64,000 nucleotides of DNA from Ehretia macrophylla (GCA_037974665.1 CM075773.1:28117853-28181852), one strand, 5' to 3'; shown: positions 23,954-37,068, counted from the stretch's first letter. Translations and numbers: made by a program. The notes: generated from the letters alone by a model not told the origin.

Positions 23954-24510
23954 ACTTTTCAACTTTTTTTGCCCCGGTTAGGCTTGTCAAGATGCTTTAT
24001 CCACCACATTTCTATTATCAAATCTCACGACACCCTGGGCAAGACAACTTCGCTTCACGTAGAGGCTGGCCCTCAAACCGAGGGTGTGCTGCTTATGACC
24101 AGGTCTCCGTCGATATGGTGCCCATAACTTTTGATCCGTAAGAAATTACGCGGTGCACAGCATACCGTTGGAAAGCTCTCTGAGAGCTCTACGTCGCGGG
24201 CAGGAAGCCTGTCGACTGTGCTTATTTTTAGAGCCAAAAATTGAACGTTTTCATCAGTTTTGGGACACTTTTCTTCTTTTGTTCTATTTTTTCATCTCAG
24301 ATCGTACGTCGTGAGCTGTTAAAAGGACGACAACCTAACTTGCGGGACCTTAGAAGGCCTTACAACTCGTCGATATCATGTCTTGTAAGGATGCAACGTT
24401 GTTGAAGCTGATAGGTTGTCGTTAAGCCCTTAGGCCTTTTGAATGGGCAATCTCTCTGGGCTGCGACTGTGAACCATCAACACATAAAGGATTTGTGCTC
24501 TCAACATGAT

Positions 24511-24629
24511 GGGTGCGATTACACCAGCACTAATGCCCCGGATCCCATCAAAACTCCGAAGTTAATCGTGCTTGGGTGAGAGTAGTAGTAGGATGGGTGA
24601 CCGCCTAGGAAGTCCTTGTGTTGCCCACC
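24511..24629 (+). rRNA. 5S rRNA gene copy 32 (GATTACACC subtype)
   Basis: About 12 differences, including C10T, T12C, A27C, G41A, G56T, C67T, C78G, C93G and G97A. The 3' end is rearranged to TTGCCCACC. Confidence 0.9.
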
Positions 24630-25188
24630 CCTTTTTAATTTTTTTTGCCCCAATTAGGGTTGTCAAGATACTTTCTCCACCACATTTCTAGTACCAAATC
24701 CAGCGGTACCTTGGGTAAGACAACTTAGCTTCATGTAGAGGCTGGGCCCGCAAACCGAGGGCGTGGGGCTTGTGTCCAGGTCTCCGTCGCTCCAGTGCCC
24801 ATAACTTTTGATTTGTAAGGAGTTATGCATCACACAGCATGCCCTAGGAAAGCTCTCCAAGAGTTCTATGACGGGTGCAGCAAGCCTGCTTGGCTGCACC
24901 ACTTTTTGGTACCCAAAATAGAACATTTTCATCAGTTTCGATCCACTTTTCTTCTTTTGCTCTATTTTTCAATCCCGGATCGTATGTCGTGAGCTATTAA
25001 AAGGACGACAACCTAGCCGTGGGATATTATAGGGCCCTACAATGCATCGATATCACGTCTTACGTGGATGCTGTGTTGTTGAACCAAATGGGTTGTCGTT
25101 AAGCCCATTGTGCCTTTTGAATGGGCCGTCTCTTTGGGCTGGGACTGTGAACTGTCAACACATAAAGGATTTGTGCCCTCAACATGAC

Positions 25189-25307
25189 TGGTGTGATAAT
25201 ACCAGGACTAATGCATTGGATCCCATCAGAACTCCAAAGTTAAGCGTGCTTCGGCGAGAGTAGTACTAGGATGGGTGACCCCCTGGGAAGTCCTCGTGTT
25301 GTACCCC
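25189..25307 (+). rRNA. 5S rRNA gene copy 33
   Basis: About nine differences: G1T, C6T, C10A, C18G, C28T, C29T, G48A, G64C, C114T. Box C is intact. Confidence 0.9.
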
Positions 25308-25866
25308 CTTTTTCAATTTTTTTTCCCATGCCAGGGTTGCCAAGATACTTTATCCACCACATTTCTATTTCTGAATCCCACGGTACCTTGGGCAAGACAA
25401 CTTCAGTTCACGTAGAGGCTAGGGCCGCAAACCGAAGGCATAGGGCTTGTGACCAGGTCTCCGTCGCTCTAGTGCCCATAACTTTTGATCCCTAAGGAGT
25501 TACGCGGAGCACAGCTTGCTGTTGGGAAGCTTTCCAAGAGCTCTACGACAGCGGTATTGAGCCTACTTGGCTGTGCCTGTTTTCATAGCCCAAAATCGAA
25601 CATTTTCATCAGTTTTGGGCCAGTTTTCTTCTTTCGCTCTATTTTTCCGTCCCGGATCATACGTCGTGAGCTGTTAAAAGGACGACTACCTAACTCGCGG
25701 TACATTAGAGGGCCCTACAACGTGTTGATATCACGTCTTGCAAGGATGCTGCATTGTTGAAGCGGATGAGGTGTCGTTAAGCCAATTGCGACTTTTAAAT
25801 GGACCATCTCTTTGGGCTGGGACTGTGAACCATCAACACAAAAAGGAGTTGTGCCCTCAATATGAC

Positions 25867-25985
25867 GGGAGCGATCATATCAGCACTAATGCACCGGATC
25901 CCATCAGAACTCCGATGTTGAGCGTGCTTGGGCGAGAGTAGTACTAGGATCGGTGAACCCTTGGGAAGTCCGCGTGTTACACCCC
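25867..25985 (+). rRNA. 5S rRNA gene copy 34
   Basis: About nine differences: T4A, C14T, A50T, A54G, G85C, C91A, C95T, T106G, G113A. The leader reads CAAAAA at -28, as in copy 5. Confidence 0.9.
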
Positions 25986-26545
25986 CCTTTTTCAATTTTT
26001 TTTTCCCTGGTTAGGGTTGCCAGGATACTTTATCCATCACATTTTTATTACCGAATCCCACAGCACCTTTGGCTAGACAACTTTGCTTCACATAGAGGCT
26101 GGGCCTGCAAACCGAGGGTATGGGGCTTGGGACAAGGTATTCGTCGCTCCGGTGCCGATAACTTTTGATCCGTAAGGAGTTACGTGGTGTACAACATATC
26201 GTTGGAGAGCTCTACGAGAGCTCTACGACGGGGGTAGAAAGCTTGCTTTGCTGTGCTAGTTATCGAAGCCCAAAATCGAATGTTTTCACAGTTTTGGGCC
26301 AATTTTCTTCTTTTGCTATGTTTTTTCATCCCGGATCGTATGTCGTAAGTTGTTAAAAGAACGACAACCTAACTTGCGGGACATTAGAGGGCCCTACAAT
26401 GCGACGATATCACGTCTTGCGAGGATATTACGTTGTTGAAGCGGATGGGTTATCGTTAAGCCCATTGGGCCTTTTGAATGGGCCATCTCTCGGGGCTGCA
26501 ACTGTTTACCATCAACAGATAAGGGATTTGTGCCCTCAACATAAT

Positions 26546-26664
26546 GGGTGCGAACATACCAGCACTAATGCATTGGATCCCATCAGAACTCCGAAGTTAG
26601 GCGTGTTTGGGCGAGAGTAGTCCTAAGATGGGTGACCCATTGGGAAGTCCTCGTATTGTACCCC
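26546..26664 (+). rRNA. 5S rRNA gene copy 35
   Basis: About 11 differences, including T9A, C28T, C29T, A55G, C61T, A77C, G81A, C94A and G110A. The leader reads GATAAG at -28. Confidence 0.9.
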
Positions 26665-27224
26665 GCTTTTCAATTTTTTTGCCCCAGTTAGTGTTGCCAA
26701 GATACTTTATCCACCACTTTTCTATTACTGAATCTCACGGAATCTTGGGCAAGAGAGCTTCGCTTCACGTAGAGGCTGGGTCCGCAAACTGAGGGCATAG
26801 GGCTTGTGACCCGATCTCCATCGCTTCGGAGCCCATAACTTTTGATTTGCTAGGAGATACGCGGTGCACAGTATACCGTTGGTAAGCTCTCCGAGAGCTC
26901 TGCGATGGTGGCAGCAAGCCTGCTAGGCTGCGCCTGTTTTTGGAAACCCAAAATCGAACGTTTTTATCAGAGTCGGGCCACTTTTCTTCTTTTGCTCTGT
27001 TTTTCCATCTCGGATCGTACGACGTAGGTTGTAAAAAGGACGACAACCTATCTCGTGGGACATTAGAGGGACCTACAATGCGTCGATATCACGTCTTGCG
27101 AGGATACTACATTGTTGGAGCGGATGGGTCGTCATTATGCACGTTGGGCCTTTTGAATGGGCCATCTCTCTGGGCTGGGACTTTGAACCGTCAACACATA
27201 ATGGATTTGTACTCTCAACATGAC

Positions 27225-27343
27225 GAGTGCGATTACACCAGCACTAATGCCTCGGATGCCATCAGAACTCCGAAGTTAAGCGTGCTTGGGGGAAAGTAGT
27301 ACTAGGATGGGTGACCCCCTGGGAAGTCCTCCTGTTGCACCTC
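27225..27343 (+). rRNA. 5S rRNA gene copy 36 (GATTACACC subtype)
   Basis: About ten differences: G2A, C10T, T12C, A27C, C28T, C34G, C67G, G70A, G108C, C118T. It is the first unit of a two-unit block that repeats at 28,583. Confidence 0.9.
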
Positions 27344-27903
27344 CCTTTTCAATTTTTTTTGCCCCGGTTAGGGTTGCCAAGATACTTTATCCATCACATT
27401 TCTATTACCGAATTCCACGTCACCTTGGGCAAGACAACTTCGCTTCACGTAGAGGTTGGACCCGCAAACCGAGGGCGTGCTGCTTGTGACCAAGTCTCTG
27501 TCGATACGGTGCCCATTACTTTTGATCCGTAAGGAGTTACGCAGTGCACAACATACCGTTGGAAAGCTCTCTGAGAGTTCTACGACGCGGGTAGCAAGCC
27601 TACTCGGCTGTGCCTATTTTTAGATCCCGATATCGAATGTTTTCATCTGTTTTGGGCCACTTTTCTTCTTTTGCTCTATTTTTTCATCCCAGATCGTACG
27701 TCGTGAGTTGTTAAAAGGACGACAACCTAACTCGCGGGACCTTAGAAGGCCCTACAACTTGTCGATATCACGTCTTGCGAGGATGATGCGTTGTTGAACT
27801 GGATGGGTTGTTGTTAAGCCTATTAGGCCTTTCGAATGGCCCATCTCTCTAGGCTAGGACAGTGAACCGTCAACACATAAAGGATTTGTGCCCTCAACAT
27901 GAC

Positions 27904-28021
27904 GGGTGCGATCATAACAGAACTAATGTAGCGGATCCCATCCGAACGTGAAGTTAAGCGTGGTTAGGTGCGACTAGTACTAGGATGGGTAACCCCAAGG
28001 GAAGTCCACGTGTTGCACCCC
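27904..28021 (+). rRNA. 5S rRNA gene copy 37 (GCGACTAG subtype, 1-nt deletion)
   Basis: 118 nt with the A69C/G72C signature, C14A, C18A, C26T and C28G, and a base lost in the ACTCCGAA region. It is the second unit of the two-unit block. Confidence 0.9.
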
Positions 28022-28582
28022 CTTTTTCAATTTTTTTTGCCCCGGTTAGGGTTGCCAATATACTTTTTCCACCACATTTCTATTACCGAATCCCTCGGCA
28101 CCTTGGGAAAGAGAACTTCCCTTCACGTAGAGGCTGGGCCCGCAAACCAAGGGCGTGGGGCTTGTGACTAGGTCTCCGTCGCTCTAGCGCCCATAACTTT
28201 TGATCTGCAAGGAGTTACACAGTGCACAACATACCATTGGAAAGCTCTCCGAGAGCTTTACGATGGCAGCAGCAAGCCTGCTCGGCTGCGCCTATTTTTG
28301 GAAACCCAAAATCGAACGTTTTCATCAGATTATTGCCACTTTTCTTTTTTTGCTCTGTTTTTCCATCCCAGATCGTACGTCATGAGCTGTAAAAAAGACG
28401 ACAACCTATCTCATGGGACATTAGAGGGCCCTACAATGCGTCGATATCACGTCTTGTGAGAATGCTACATTGTTGAAGCTGATGGGTTGTCGTTATGCCT
28501 GTTGGGCCTTTTAAATGGGCCATCTCTCTGGGTTGGGACTGTGAACCGTCAACACATAAAGGATTTATGTCCTCAACATGAC

Positions 28583-28701
28583 AGGTGTAATTACACCAAC
28601 ACTAATGCCCCGGATCCCATTAGAACTCTGAAGTTAAGCGTGCTTGGGTGAGAGTAGTACTAGGATGGATGACCCCCTGGGAAGTCCTCGTGTTGTACCT
28701 A
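28583..28701 (+). rRNA. 5S rRNA gene copy 38 (GATTACACC-like subtype)
   Basis: About 13 differences, including G1A, C6T, G7A, C10T, T12C, G17A, A27C, C67T and G87A; ends TACCTA. It lies 1,358 bp after copy 36 and matches its spacer signature. Confidence 0.9.
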
Positions 28702-29260
28702 CCTTTTCAATTTTTTGCGCCCCGGTTAGGGTTGCCAAGATACTTTATCCACCACATTTCTATTACCGAATCCCACGTCACCTTGGGCAAGACAACTTCG
28801 CTTCACGTAGAGGTTGGGCCCGCAAATCGAGGGCGTGCTGCTTGTGACCAGGTCTCCGTCGATATGGTGCCCATAACTTTTGATCCGTAAGAAATTACGC
28901 GGTGCACAACATACCGTTGGAAAGCTCTCTGAGAGCTCTATGACGCGGGCATCAAGCCTACTTGGCTGTGCCTACTTTAGATCCCAAAATCGAACGTTTT
29001 CAACAGTTTCAGGCTACTTTTCTTCTTTTGCTCTATTTTTCCGTCCGAGATCGTATGTCGTGAGTTGTTAAAAGGATGACAACCTAAATCGCGGGACCTT
29101 AGAAAGCCCTACAACTCGTCGATATCACGTCTTGCGAGGATGCTGCGTTGTTGAAGCGGATGGGTTGTCGTTAAGCCCATTAGGCTTTTTGAATGGGCCA
29201 TCTCTCTGGGCTGAGACTGTGAACTGTCAACAAATAAAGGATTTGTGCCCTCAATATGAC

Positions 29261-29376
29261 GGGTGCGATCATAACAGCACTAATGCACTGGATCCCATCC
29301 GAACTCGAAATTAAGCGTGCTTGGGTGCGACTAGTACTAGGATGGGTGATCCCCAGGGAAGTCCTCGTGTTGCCCC
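29261..29376 (+). rRNA. 5S rRNA gene copy 39 (GCGACTAG subtype, two small deletions)
   Basis: About 116 nt: one base lost in ACTCCGAA and two lost near the 3' end (TTGCCCCC). It lies 1,357 bp after copy 37 and shares its A69C/G72C signature. Confidence 0.88.
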
Positions 29377-29936
29377 CCTTTTCAATTTTTTTTGCCCGGG
29401 TTAGGGGTGCCAAGATACTTTGTCTACCACATTCCTATTACCGAATCCCTCGGCACCTTGGGAAAGAGAAATTCGCTTCACGTAGAGGTTGGGCCCGTAA
29501 ACCGAGGGCGTGGGGCTTGTGACCAAGTCTCCGTCGCTCCGGTGCCCATAACTTTTGATCCGTAAGGAGTTACGCAGTGCACATCATACCGTTGGAAAGC
29601 TCACCAAGAGCTCTACGTTTGGGGCAGCAATCCTGCTCGGCTGCGCCAATTTTTAGAGGTCAAAATCGAACATTTTCATTTGTTTCGGGCCACTTTTCTA
29701 CTTTTGCTCTATTTTTCTATCCCGGATCGTATGTCGTGAGTTGTTAAAAGGATGACAACCTAACTCGCAGGACATTAGAGGGCCCTACAACGCCTCGATA
29801 TCACGTCTTAGGAGGATGTTGCGTTGTTGAAGCGGATAGGTTGTCGTTAAGCCCATTGGGCCTTTTGAATGGGCCATCTCTTTGGGCTGAGACTGTGAAC
29901 CGTCAACACATAAAGGATTTGTGCCCTCAACATGAC

Positions 29937-30055
29937 GGGTGTGATCATACCAGCATTAATGCACTGGATCCCATCATAACTCCGATGTTAAGCGTGCTTG
30001 GGCGAGAGTAGTACTAGGATGGGTGACCCCTTGGGAAGTCCTCGTGTTGCACCCC
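29937..30055 (+). rRNA. 5S rRNA gene copy 40 (one of the better copies)
   Basis: About six differences: C6T, C20T, C29T, G41T, A50T, C95T. The leader is intact. Confidence 0.92.
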
Positions 30056-30616
30056 TATTTTCAATTTTTTTTCGCCCCGGTTAGGGTTGCCAAGATGCTT
30101 TAACCACCATATTTCTATTACCGAATCCCACGGTACCTTGGGCAAGACAACTTCGCTTCACGTAGAGGCTGGGCCCACAAATCGTGGGCGTGGGCCTTGT
30201 GACCAGGTTTCCAACGCTCCAGTGCCCATAACTTTTGATCCGCAAGGAGTTACGCGGTGCATAGCATACCGTTGGAAACCTCTCCGAGAGCTCTACGATG
30301 GCGGTAGCAAGCCTGCTTGGCTATGCCCATTGTAAGAGCCCAAAATCGAACGTTTTTAACATATTCGGGCCACTTTTCTTCTTTTGCACTATTTTTCCAT
30401 CCCTGATCGTACATCGTGAGTTGTGATAAGGACAACAACCTAATTCGCTAGACATGAGAGAGCCCTACAATGCGTCGATATCACGTCTTTTGAGGATGCT
30501 GCATTGTTGAAGCGAATGGGTTGTCGTTAAGCCCATTGGGCCTTTAGAATGCGCCATCTCTCTCGGCTGGGACTGTGAACCGTAAAAACATAAGGGATTT
30601 GGGCCATCAATATGAC

Positions 30617-30735
30617 GGGTACGATCATACCAGCACTAATGCACCAGATCCCATCAGAACTCTAAAGTTAAGCATGCTTGGGCGAGAGTAGTACAAGCAT
30701 GGGTGACCCCTAGGAAAGTCCTCGTATGGCACTAC
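30617..30735 (+). rRNA. 5S rRNA gene copy 41 (damaged 3' end)
   Basis: About 12 differences, including G5A, G30A, C47T, G48A, G58A, T79A and G82C. The 3' part reads CGTATGGCACTAC, which would disturb the terminal stem. Confidence 0.9.
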
Positions 30736-31296
30736 CCTTTTCAATTTTTTTTTTCCCCGGTTAGGGTTGCCAAGATACTTTATCCACCACATTTCTATTA
30801 CTGAATCACATGGCTCCTTGGGCAAGACAACTTCGCTTCACGTAGAGGCTGAGCCCATAAACCGAGGGCGTAGGGCTTGTGGCGAATTCTCCGTCGCTCT
30901 GGTGCCCATAACTTTTGATCCGTAAGGAGTTACTCGGCGCACAACATACCGTTGGAAAGCTCACAGAGAACTCTATGACGGGGGTAGCAAGACTGCTTGG
31001 CTGCTCCAGTTATCGGAGCCCAAAATTGAACATTTTCATCAATTTCAGGCCAATTTTCTTCTTTTGCTCTGTTTTTTCATCCGAGATCGTACGTTGTGAG
31101 CTGTTAAAAGAACGACAACCTAACTCGCGGGACATTAAAGGGCCCTACAACACGTCGATATAACATCTTGTAAGGATGCTGCGTTGTTGAAGCAGATGGG
31201 TTGTCGTTAAGCCCATTGGGCCTTTTGAATGGGCCATCTATCTGGGCTGGGACTGTGAACGGTCAACACATAAAGGATTTGTGCCCACAACATGAT

Positions 31297-31415
31297 GGGT
31301 GTGATCATACTAGGACTAATGCACCGGATCCCATTAGAACTCTGAACTTAAGCGTGCTTGGGTGAGAGTAGTACTAGGATGGGTGACCCCTTGGGAAGTC
31401 CTCGTGTTGTACCCC
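31297..31415 (+). rRNA. 5S rRNA gene copy 42
   Basis: About nine differences: C6T, C15T, C18G, C39T, C47T, G51C, C67T, C95T, C114T. Confidence 0.9.
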
Positions 31416-31977
31416 CCCTTTTAAATTTTTTTTTGCCCCGGTTAGGGTTGCCAAGATACTTTATCCACCACATTTCTATTACCGAATCCAACGGTACCTT
31501 GGGCAAGACAACTTCGCTACACGTTGAGGCTGGGCCCGTAAACTATGTGCGTGGGGCTTGTGACCAGGTCTCCATCGCTCCGGTGCCCATAATGTTTGAT
31601 CCATAAGGAGTTACGCGGTGCACAGTATACCGTTGGAAAGCTCTCTGAGAGCTCTACGAGGGGGGTAGCAAGCCTACTCGGCTACGCCTATTTTCTGAGT
31701 CAAAAATCAAATGTTTTCATCAGTTTCGGGTCACTTTTCTTCTTTTGCACTATTTTTCCATCCCGAATCGTACATCGTGAGCTGTAAAAAGGATAACAAC
31801 CTAATTCGCAGGACATCAGAGGGACATACAACGTGTTGATATCACATCTTGCGAGGATGCTGTGTTGTTGAAGTGGATGGGTTGTCGTTAAGCCCATTGG
31901 GCCTTTTGAATGGGCCATCTCTCTAGGCTGGGACTGTGAACCATCAACACATAAAAGATTTATGCCCTCAACATAAC

Positions 31978-32095
31978 GGGTGCGATCATACCTGTACTAA
32001 TGCATCAGATCCCATTAGACCTCCGAAGTTAAGCATGCTAGGGCGAGATAGTACTAGGATGGGTGACCCCCAGGGAAGTCCTCATGTTGCACCCC
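31978..32095 (+). rRNA. 5S rRNA gene copy 43 (1-nt deletion)
   Basis: 118 nt, one base lost in GAGAGTAG, with A16T, C18T, C28T, G30A, C39T, A43C, G58A, T63A and T96A. Confidence 0.9.
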
Positions 32096-32656
32096 CCTTT
32101 TCAATTTTTTTTTGCCCCGATTAGGCTTGCTAAGATGCTTTATCCACCACATTTCTATTACTGAATCACACGGCACCTTGGGCAAGACAACTTCGCTTCA
32201 CGTAGAAGCTGGGCCAGCAAACTAAAAGCGTCGGGCTTGTGACTAGGTCTCTGTCGCTCCGGTGCCTATAACTTTTGATCGGTAAGGATTTACGCGGCAC
32301 ACAACATACCATTGGAAAGCTCTCCGTGAGCTCTACGATGGGGGCAGCGAGCCTGCTTTGCACCGCCTATTTTCGGAGCCCAAAATCATACGTTTTCATC
32401 AGTTTCAAGCCACTTTTCTTCTTTTGCTTTGTTTTTCCATCCCGAATCGTACGTCGTGAGCTATTAAAAGGGCGACAACCTAACTCGCGGGATATTACAG
32501 GGCCCTACAGCATGTCGATATCACGTCTTACGAGGATGCTGCGTTGTTAAAGCGGATGGGTTGTCGTTAAGCCTATTGGGCCTTTTAAATGGACCATCTC
32601 TCTGGGCTGGGATTGTGAACCGTCAACACATAAAGGATTTGTGCCCTCAACATGAC

Positions 32657-32775
32657 GGGTGCGATTATACTAGTACTAATGCACCGGATCCCATTAGAAC
32701 TCTGAAGTTAAGGGTTCTTGGGCGAGAGTAGTACTAGGATGGGTGAACCCCAAGGAAGTCCTCGTGTTGCACCCC
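32657..32775 (+). rRNA. 5S rRNA gene copy 44
   Basis: About ten differences: C10T, C15T, C18T, C39T, C47T, C57G, G60T, C91A, T96A, G97A. Confidence 0.9.
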
Positions 32776-33335
32776 CCTTTTCAATTTTTTTTTGCCCCGA
32801 TTAGGGTTGCCGCGATACTTTATCCACCAAATTTCTATTACCGAATCCCACGGCACCTTGGGCAAAACAACTTCACTTCACTTGGAAGCTGGGCCGAAAA
32901 ACCGAGGGCGTGGTACTTGTGACCAGGTATCCGTCGCTCCGGTAGCCGTAACTTTTGATCTGTAAGGAGTTTCGCGGTGCACAACATATCGTTGGAAAGC
33001 TCTCCAAGAGCTCTACGATAGAGGCATTAAGCCTACTAGGCTACGCATGTTTTCGGAGCCCAAAATCAAACGGTTTTATCAGTTTCGGGCACTTTTCTTC
33101 TTTTGCTTTATTTTTCCGTCCAGGATCGTACATCGTGAGCTATTAAAAGGGCAACAACCTAACTCGCCGGACATTAGATGGCCTTACAACGTGACGATAT
33201 CACATCTTGCAAGGATGCTACATTGTTGAAGCAGATAGGTTGTTGTTAAGCCCATTGGGCCTTTTGAATGGGCCATCTCTCTGGGCTGGGACTGTGAACC
33301 GTCAACACATAAAGGATTTATGTCCTCAACATGAC

Positions 33336-33454
33336 GGGTGCGATCATACTAGCACTAATGCACCAGATCCCATCAGAACTCCGAAGTTAAGTGTGCTTGG
33401 GCGAGAGTAGTATTGGGATGGGTGAACCCCTGGGAAGTCCTCGTGTTGCACCCC
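33336..33454 (+). rRNA. 5S rRNA gene copy 45 (one of the better copies)
   Basis: About six differences: C15T, G30A, C57T, C78T, A80G, C91A. Solo LTR 2 is inserted only 37 bp beyond its 3' end, just after the T-run terminator. Confidence 0.92.
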
Positions 33455-33486
33455 CCTTTTCAATTTTTTTTGCCCCAGTTAGGGTT

Positions 33487-33491
33487 GCCAC
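33487..33491. repeat. left target-site duplication of solo LTR 2
   Basis: GCCAC, partner of GCCAA at 37,069-37,073 (one mismatch). The uninterrupted spacer reads GGTTGCCAAGATGC, confirming the site. Confidence 0.8.
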
Positions 33492-36400
33492 TGTCACGCC
33501 CCAACCCGACCTATAAAGGTTAGACTAGGGTGTGATCTAAACATTCAAGTCATATCACGCACTTAATCGTTCATGAAAGTTTAACACTTAACGTTTAGCC
33601 TAAGCTCCACAAATTCTCCGAAAAACCGGCAGCATAATGGTTGTAATTGGGCTCTTTAGTTTGACCTAATTTTCTAAATGCCTCTAAATTTCCAATCTCA
33701 ATTTCATTTCCAACTATGATTACTATTTATCACCCATCGAAACGCCTACTAGTTATCTTGAAGTCTCGTTTGATTAACAACCTAGCATGATACTATGTCT
33801 CGTTTTTTTATTAACCCTTGTTACAAAAGTACCTATTGATCTTAGCCTACCAATGAGTACCTGCTTAAGATTGGATAGATTCATTTTACTTAATCCTTTA
33901 CCTGATACTTCATAAATCTGCGATAGATACTAACTAGTAGCTATAGCAAAACGACCGTAAGAATGTCTATCTAGTTATGATCAGTACAACCCAAAATTTG
34001 ACCCCAAATTACAACGGGGGTCATTTATAATACAACAACAAGCAACAAAGAAATAGTATTCAAGCAACATATCGTTCACAAAATGGCCATAGTCACGTAA
34101 GGCACGTAGGGCAAGCAATCATTCCAAGGAATCATCGTTAGGCACATTGTCCTCGGGTACCTGTTCCTGGTCTTCTTCACCTAAGATGATAAAAGAGGGT
34201 GAGTCCTTATGAACTCAGCGAGGGGGAACGAGAAATAAGTTTTCAAACTCTTTTTCCGGTTCAACTTATGAAAACCCTTTTTGCAAGCACGACATATATC
34301 ACAAGTAAGTTCATAATATAATATAAAAATAAAAGAACACAATTACCCGTCTTTCCTCCCCAAGGTCCTCTAGAAACCAAGAGAGAGTACTTATACACAT
34401 AGTGAAAAGGATACAGTGAGCTTTTGTTCTCTGTTCATTTCTAGTATCAGTTGTTGCGGTTGACTTCAAATCAACCCCTTATCACGCCAAATGGGTGTAC
34501 TCCGGATGTACCCTGAAATCCTACGACCCAACTCTCCGAGGAAGTCTAGCCCCCAAGCGAGAGAGGGAATTGGACAATGGTAGTCACGGTTGCATCGGCA
34601 AGCCCGATGCCGCCCAGTGTGCGTGAACGCTACCACGCCAAAATGAAAGGTTGCAACCTTGTATGCAATGCACATTTATGACATTTAATATATCACATTA
34701 GGAGGACAACAAAGTAGGTTGCCTCCGAGCAGTCATAAGATTGCACACTGACAAGTAAACACACGAGGCATGATATGACAGGTAATTTCACTTGAAAAGC
34801 ACATGGAGTTATATGAATATTAAACGGGCAGCCATGTAATGCCTGTAAATCAAGTCATATAACTCATTTCGAAGTTCACGTAATCAAATAATAAAGTCAT
34901 ACAACATGCAACGACGTTTACGTGGGACCGGGTGCAAGAAAGGCCTACTTGTCAACATGTAATCATCGAAATCACATTTAGGGCTACAAGGGAAACTACG
35001 GCAGCCTACTAATCATATAATTAAACACGATATCCATAGGATCAACACTTAGCGAGTTTTCCTAGTCATTAGGGTTTCAATTCATGCTCACCCGTGCAAT
35101 TAAGCCCTAAGTTGTCAAGTAATTAAACTCAAGCCATGCATTAATTAATTCAAACACCCTCAAGTAGTCAAAACATTCCACACAACATCCAAGTGCCACA
35201 ATCCCAAGCATTTAATACAACAAGAGAAGTTACAATAATTTTCAAAGCATATCACTAAATGAAAACCTCACTGCAATGGTCTGTTTTCTCACAATCATTG
35301 AGATAAGAAAACAATCTCCAATTACAGTGAACAAAATGTCAAATTAAATTTTAAGGAGTGAACTAAATCCAGAAACAAATCTCGCATCATTTGGAGTTCG
35401 AGTTCAAGAGTTATAGCCAAAACCGTGAGAGTACGCAAAACTGTCCAGATTTGCATACATTTCAATACTTGTCATTTTTTAGGACCTTAGGGTCAGATTT
35501 AGCCTTAGCTTATTTCTGACAACAATGTCCAGAACTGAAAATTATAGTATCACACCAAATTTCATGCATTTTGGATATCATTGACTAAGTCAAAATTGGT
35601 TCGTTCTACAAGGACAGTGAATCTGCCCAAAACCTGCTTCATTTTCCCAGATTTTCCAGATTTGGACACCTTTCGATGTTTTGCCATTTTGGGGACCTTA
35701 GAGTCAAAATTAGCTTTGGCCTATTTCTATGAAAAATGCTCGGAGATGGCAAAACTAGTCACATACCAATTTGCAAGCATTTTGAACATCATTTACTTGG
35801 TCAAATTCACTTCGCTCCAACAGAACAGAAAGCTGCCAAATATGCGATTTCACCTATCTTCACATTCTAGCCAAATATCTTGCCATGCATGTTCACAAAA
35901 GCTCATGTACACACATATATCACAATTACAGAGGTAAAAATAGACATTTAAAGGCATGCATGTGGTTTTTGAAAGCTTTTCAAGAAGTTTTAGCCCTCAC
36001 CTTAGCAAGACAACAATGAAGATGCACAAGCTCTTGATGAAGCACAAGGTAGTCTTTTCTCCTTGCTTAGCCGAGAGTCAACTTGAGATTCTTAATTTCC
36101 TAGCTTAGTTACCAAGTTCTTAGTAGGTGCATGTGGTTAGAACAAGAAGAAAACGAAATAGGAGCTATCAAACTTACCTAAGCCGAGATGAAGGTCCTAT
36201 GAGCTTGCATGTGTGTCTTTTGCATTCTAGCTTGCTTGGTCGAGTTCCTTAGTAGCTTGCATGTCTTGATGAACCTTAGGATGATGAACTCAAGGTATGG
36301 AGAGTAGAACTTCAGCCAAGGGCGAGAGAGAGAGAGAAGAAATGAGAGAGTGAGAGAAAATGAGAGAATGTGAGAAAGAATGAAAGCTTTGAAGTGTTTG

Positions 36401-37068
36401 ATGCTTGTGTCGGGCTAGGGCCTTGAAATTTCAGAATTTGTGTCTTCAAGGAGCATAATTTTGAATCACCTAGCATGGGCATTTGCATATGTCGAGATTT
36501 TGGGTGCATTGGGTAGGGTTTTGGGTTATTTTTTTTATGTTTTGTGTCATAACTTGTCATAGAATGTCTAAGTTTAATTTTTGAAATTGCAATGCATGCA
36601 CAAATGCAAGAGGTGGTCGGCCAAGGCTTGCAAAATTCTGAATTTTTGTCATCTTTTGAGCATTATTTAATTGTGTGTTTGGGATGTGCAAAAGAATAAG
36701 GAATAAAGAATAAGAATGTCTAGCTTTTTGTGAGATTTCGTCTTCTAGTCAGTTGACTTAGCATTTTAATATTAGTTAGTGGAGTTTGTAGGATTAATCA
36801 ATGATCTAGTGCTTCGTGTAAGGTACTTTCTTGATTAGCGTGTGGGCACGCTTACCTAGGTCTAGGGCACGCACTACGAGGCAAGGCGCAAACTACGAGA
36901 CAAAAGCACATTTCCCAAGTAAATGCACGCAATCCTAAATAAATGCACGTAATTCAATGCAAGGCACACAAAACGAAACACAACTCTTAAACCTAGGTCA
37001 AGGCACACAAATCTAGGTTAGGGCACACAAAATGAGGTATCGCACGCAAATCGAGATCGGGCCTCACA
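33492..37068 (-). mobile_element. solo LTR 2 of the same Ty3/gypsy family
   Basis: A 3,577-bp block begins TGTCACGCCCCAACCC and ends GATCGGGCCTCACA, the reverse complements of the complete element's LTR ends, with a near-perfect 5-bp duplication and no internal region. It is much closer to the complete element's LTRs than solo LTR 1 is; for example the stretch downstream of the short acidic frame is nearly unchanged. I see no gene in it beyond that short frame. Confidence 0.9.
34119..34178 (-). other. conserved short acidic reading frame inside LTR (solo 2 copy)
   Basis: Read on the minus strand from 34,178: EEDQEQVPEDNVPNDDSLE then TGA, preceded by a pyrimidine-rich run ending in TTAG. Compared with the copy at 48,949 three of the four changed codons are synonymous (CCC/CCT, GAC/GAT, GAT/GAC) and one is I/N. 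Confidence 0.4.

Larger units (their letters stand above)
10785..33491 (+). repeat. 5S rDNA tandem array, block B (34 gene copies)
   Basis: The array resumes in the same spacer phase after solo LTR 1. Gene starts are mostly 676-681 bp apart. Three units are shortened by internal spacer deletions: 15,281 to 15,773 (492 bp), 19,841 to 20,469 (628 bp) and 20,469 to 21,122 (653 bp). Spacers hold no other gene. Open frames on both strands are by-products of the repeat and recur unit after unit in different lengths. Confidence 0.95.
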
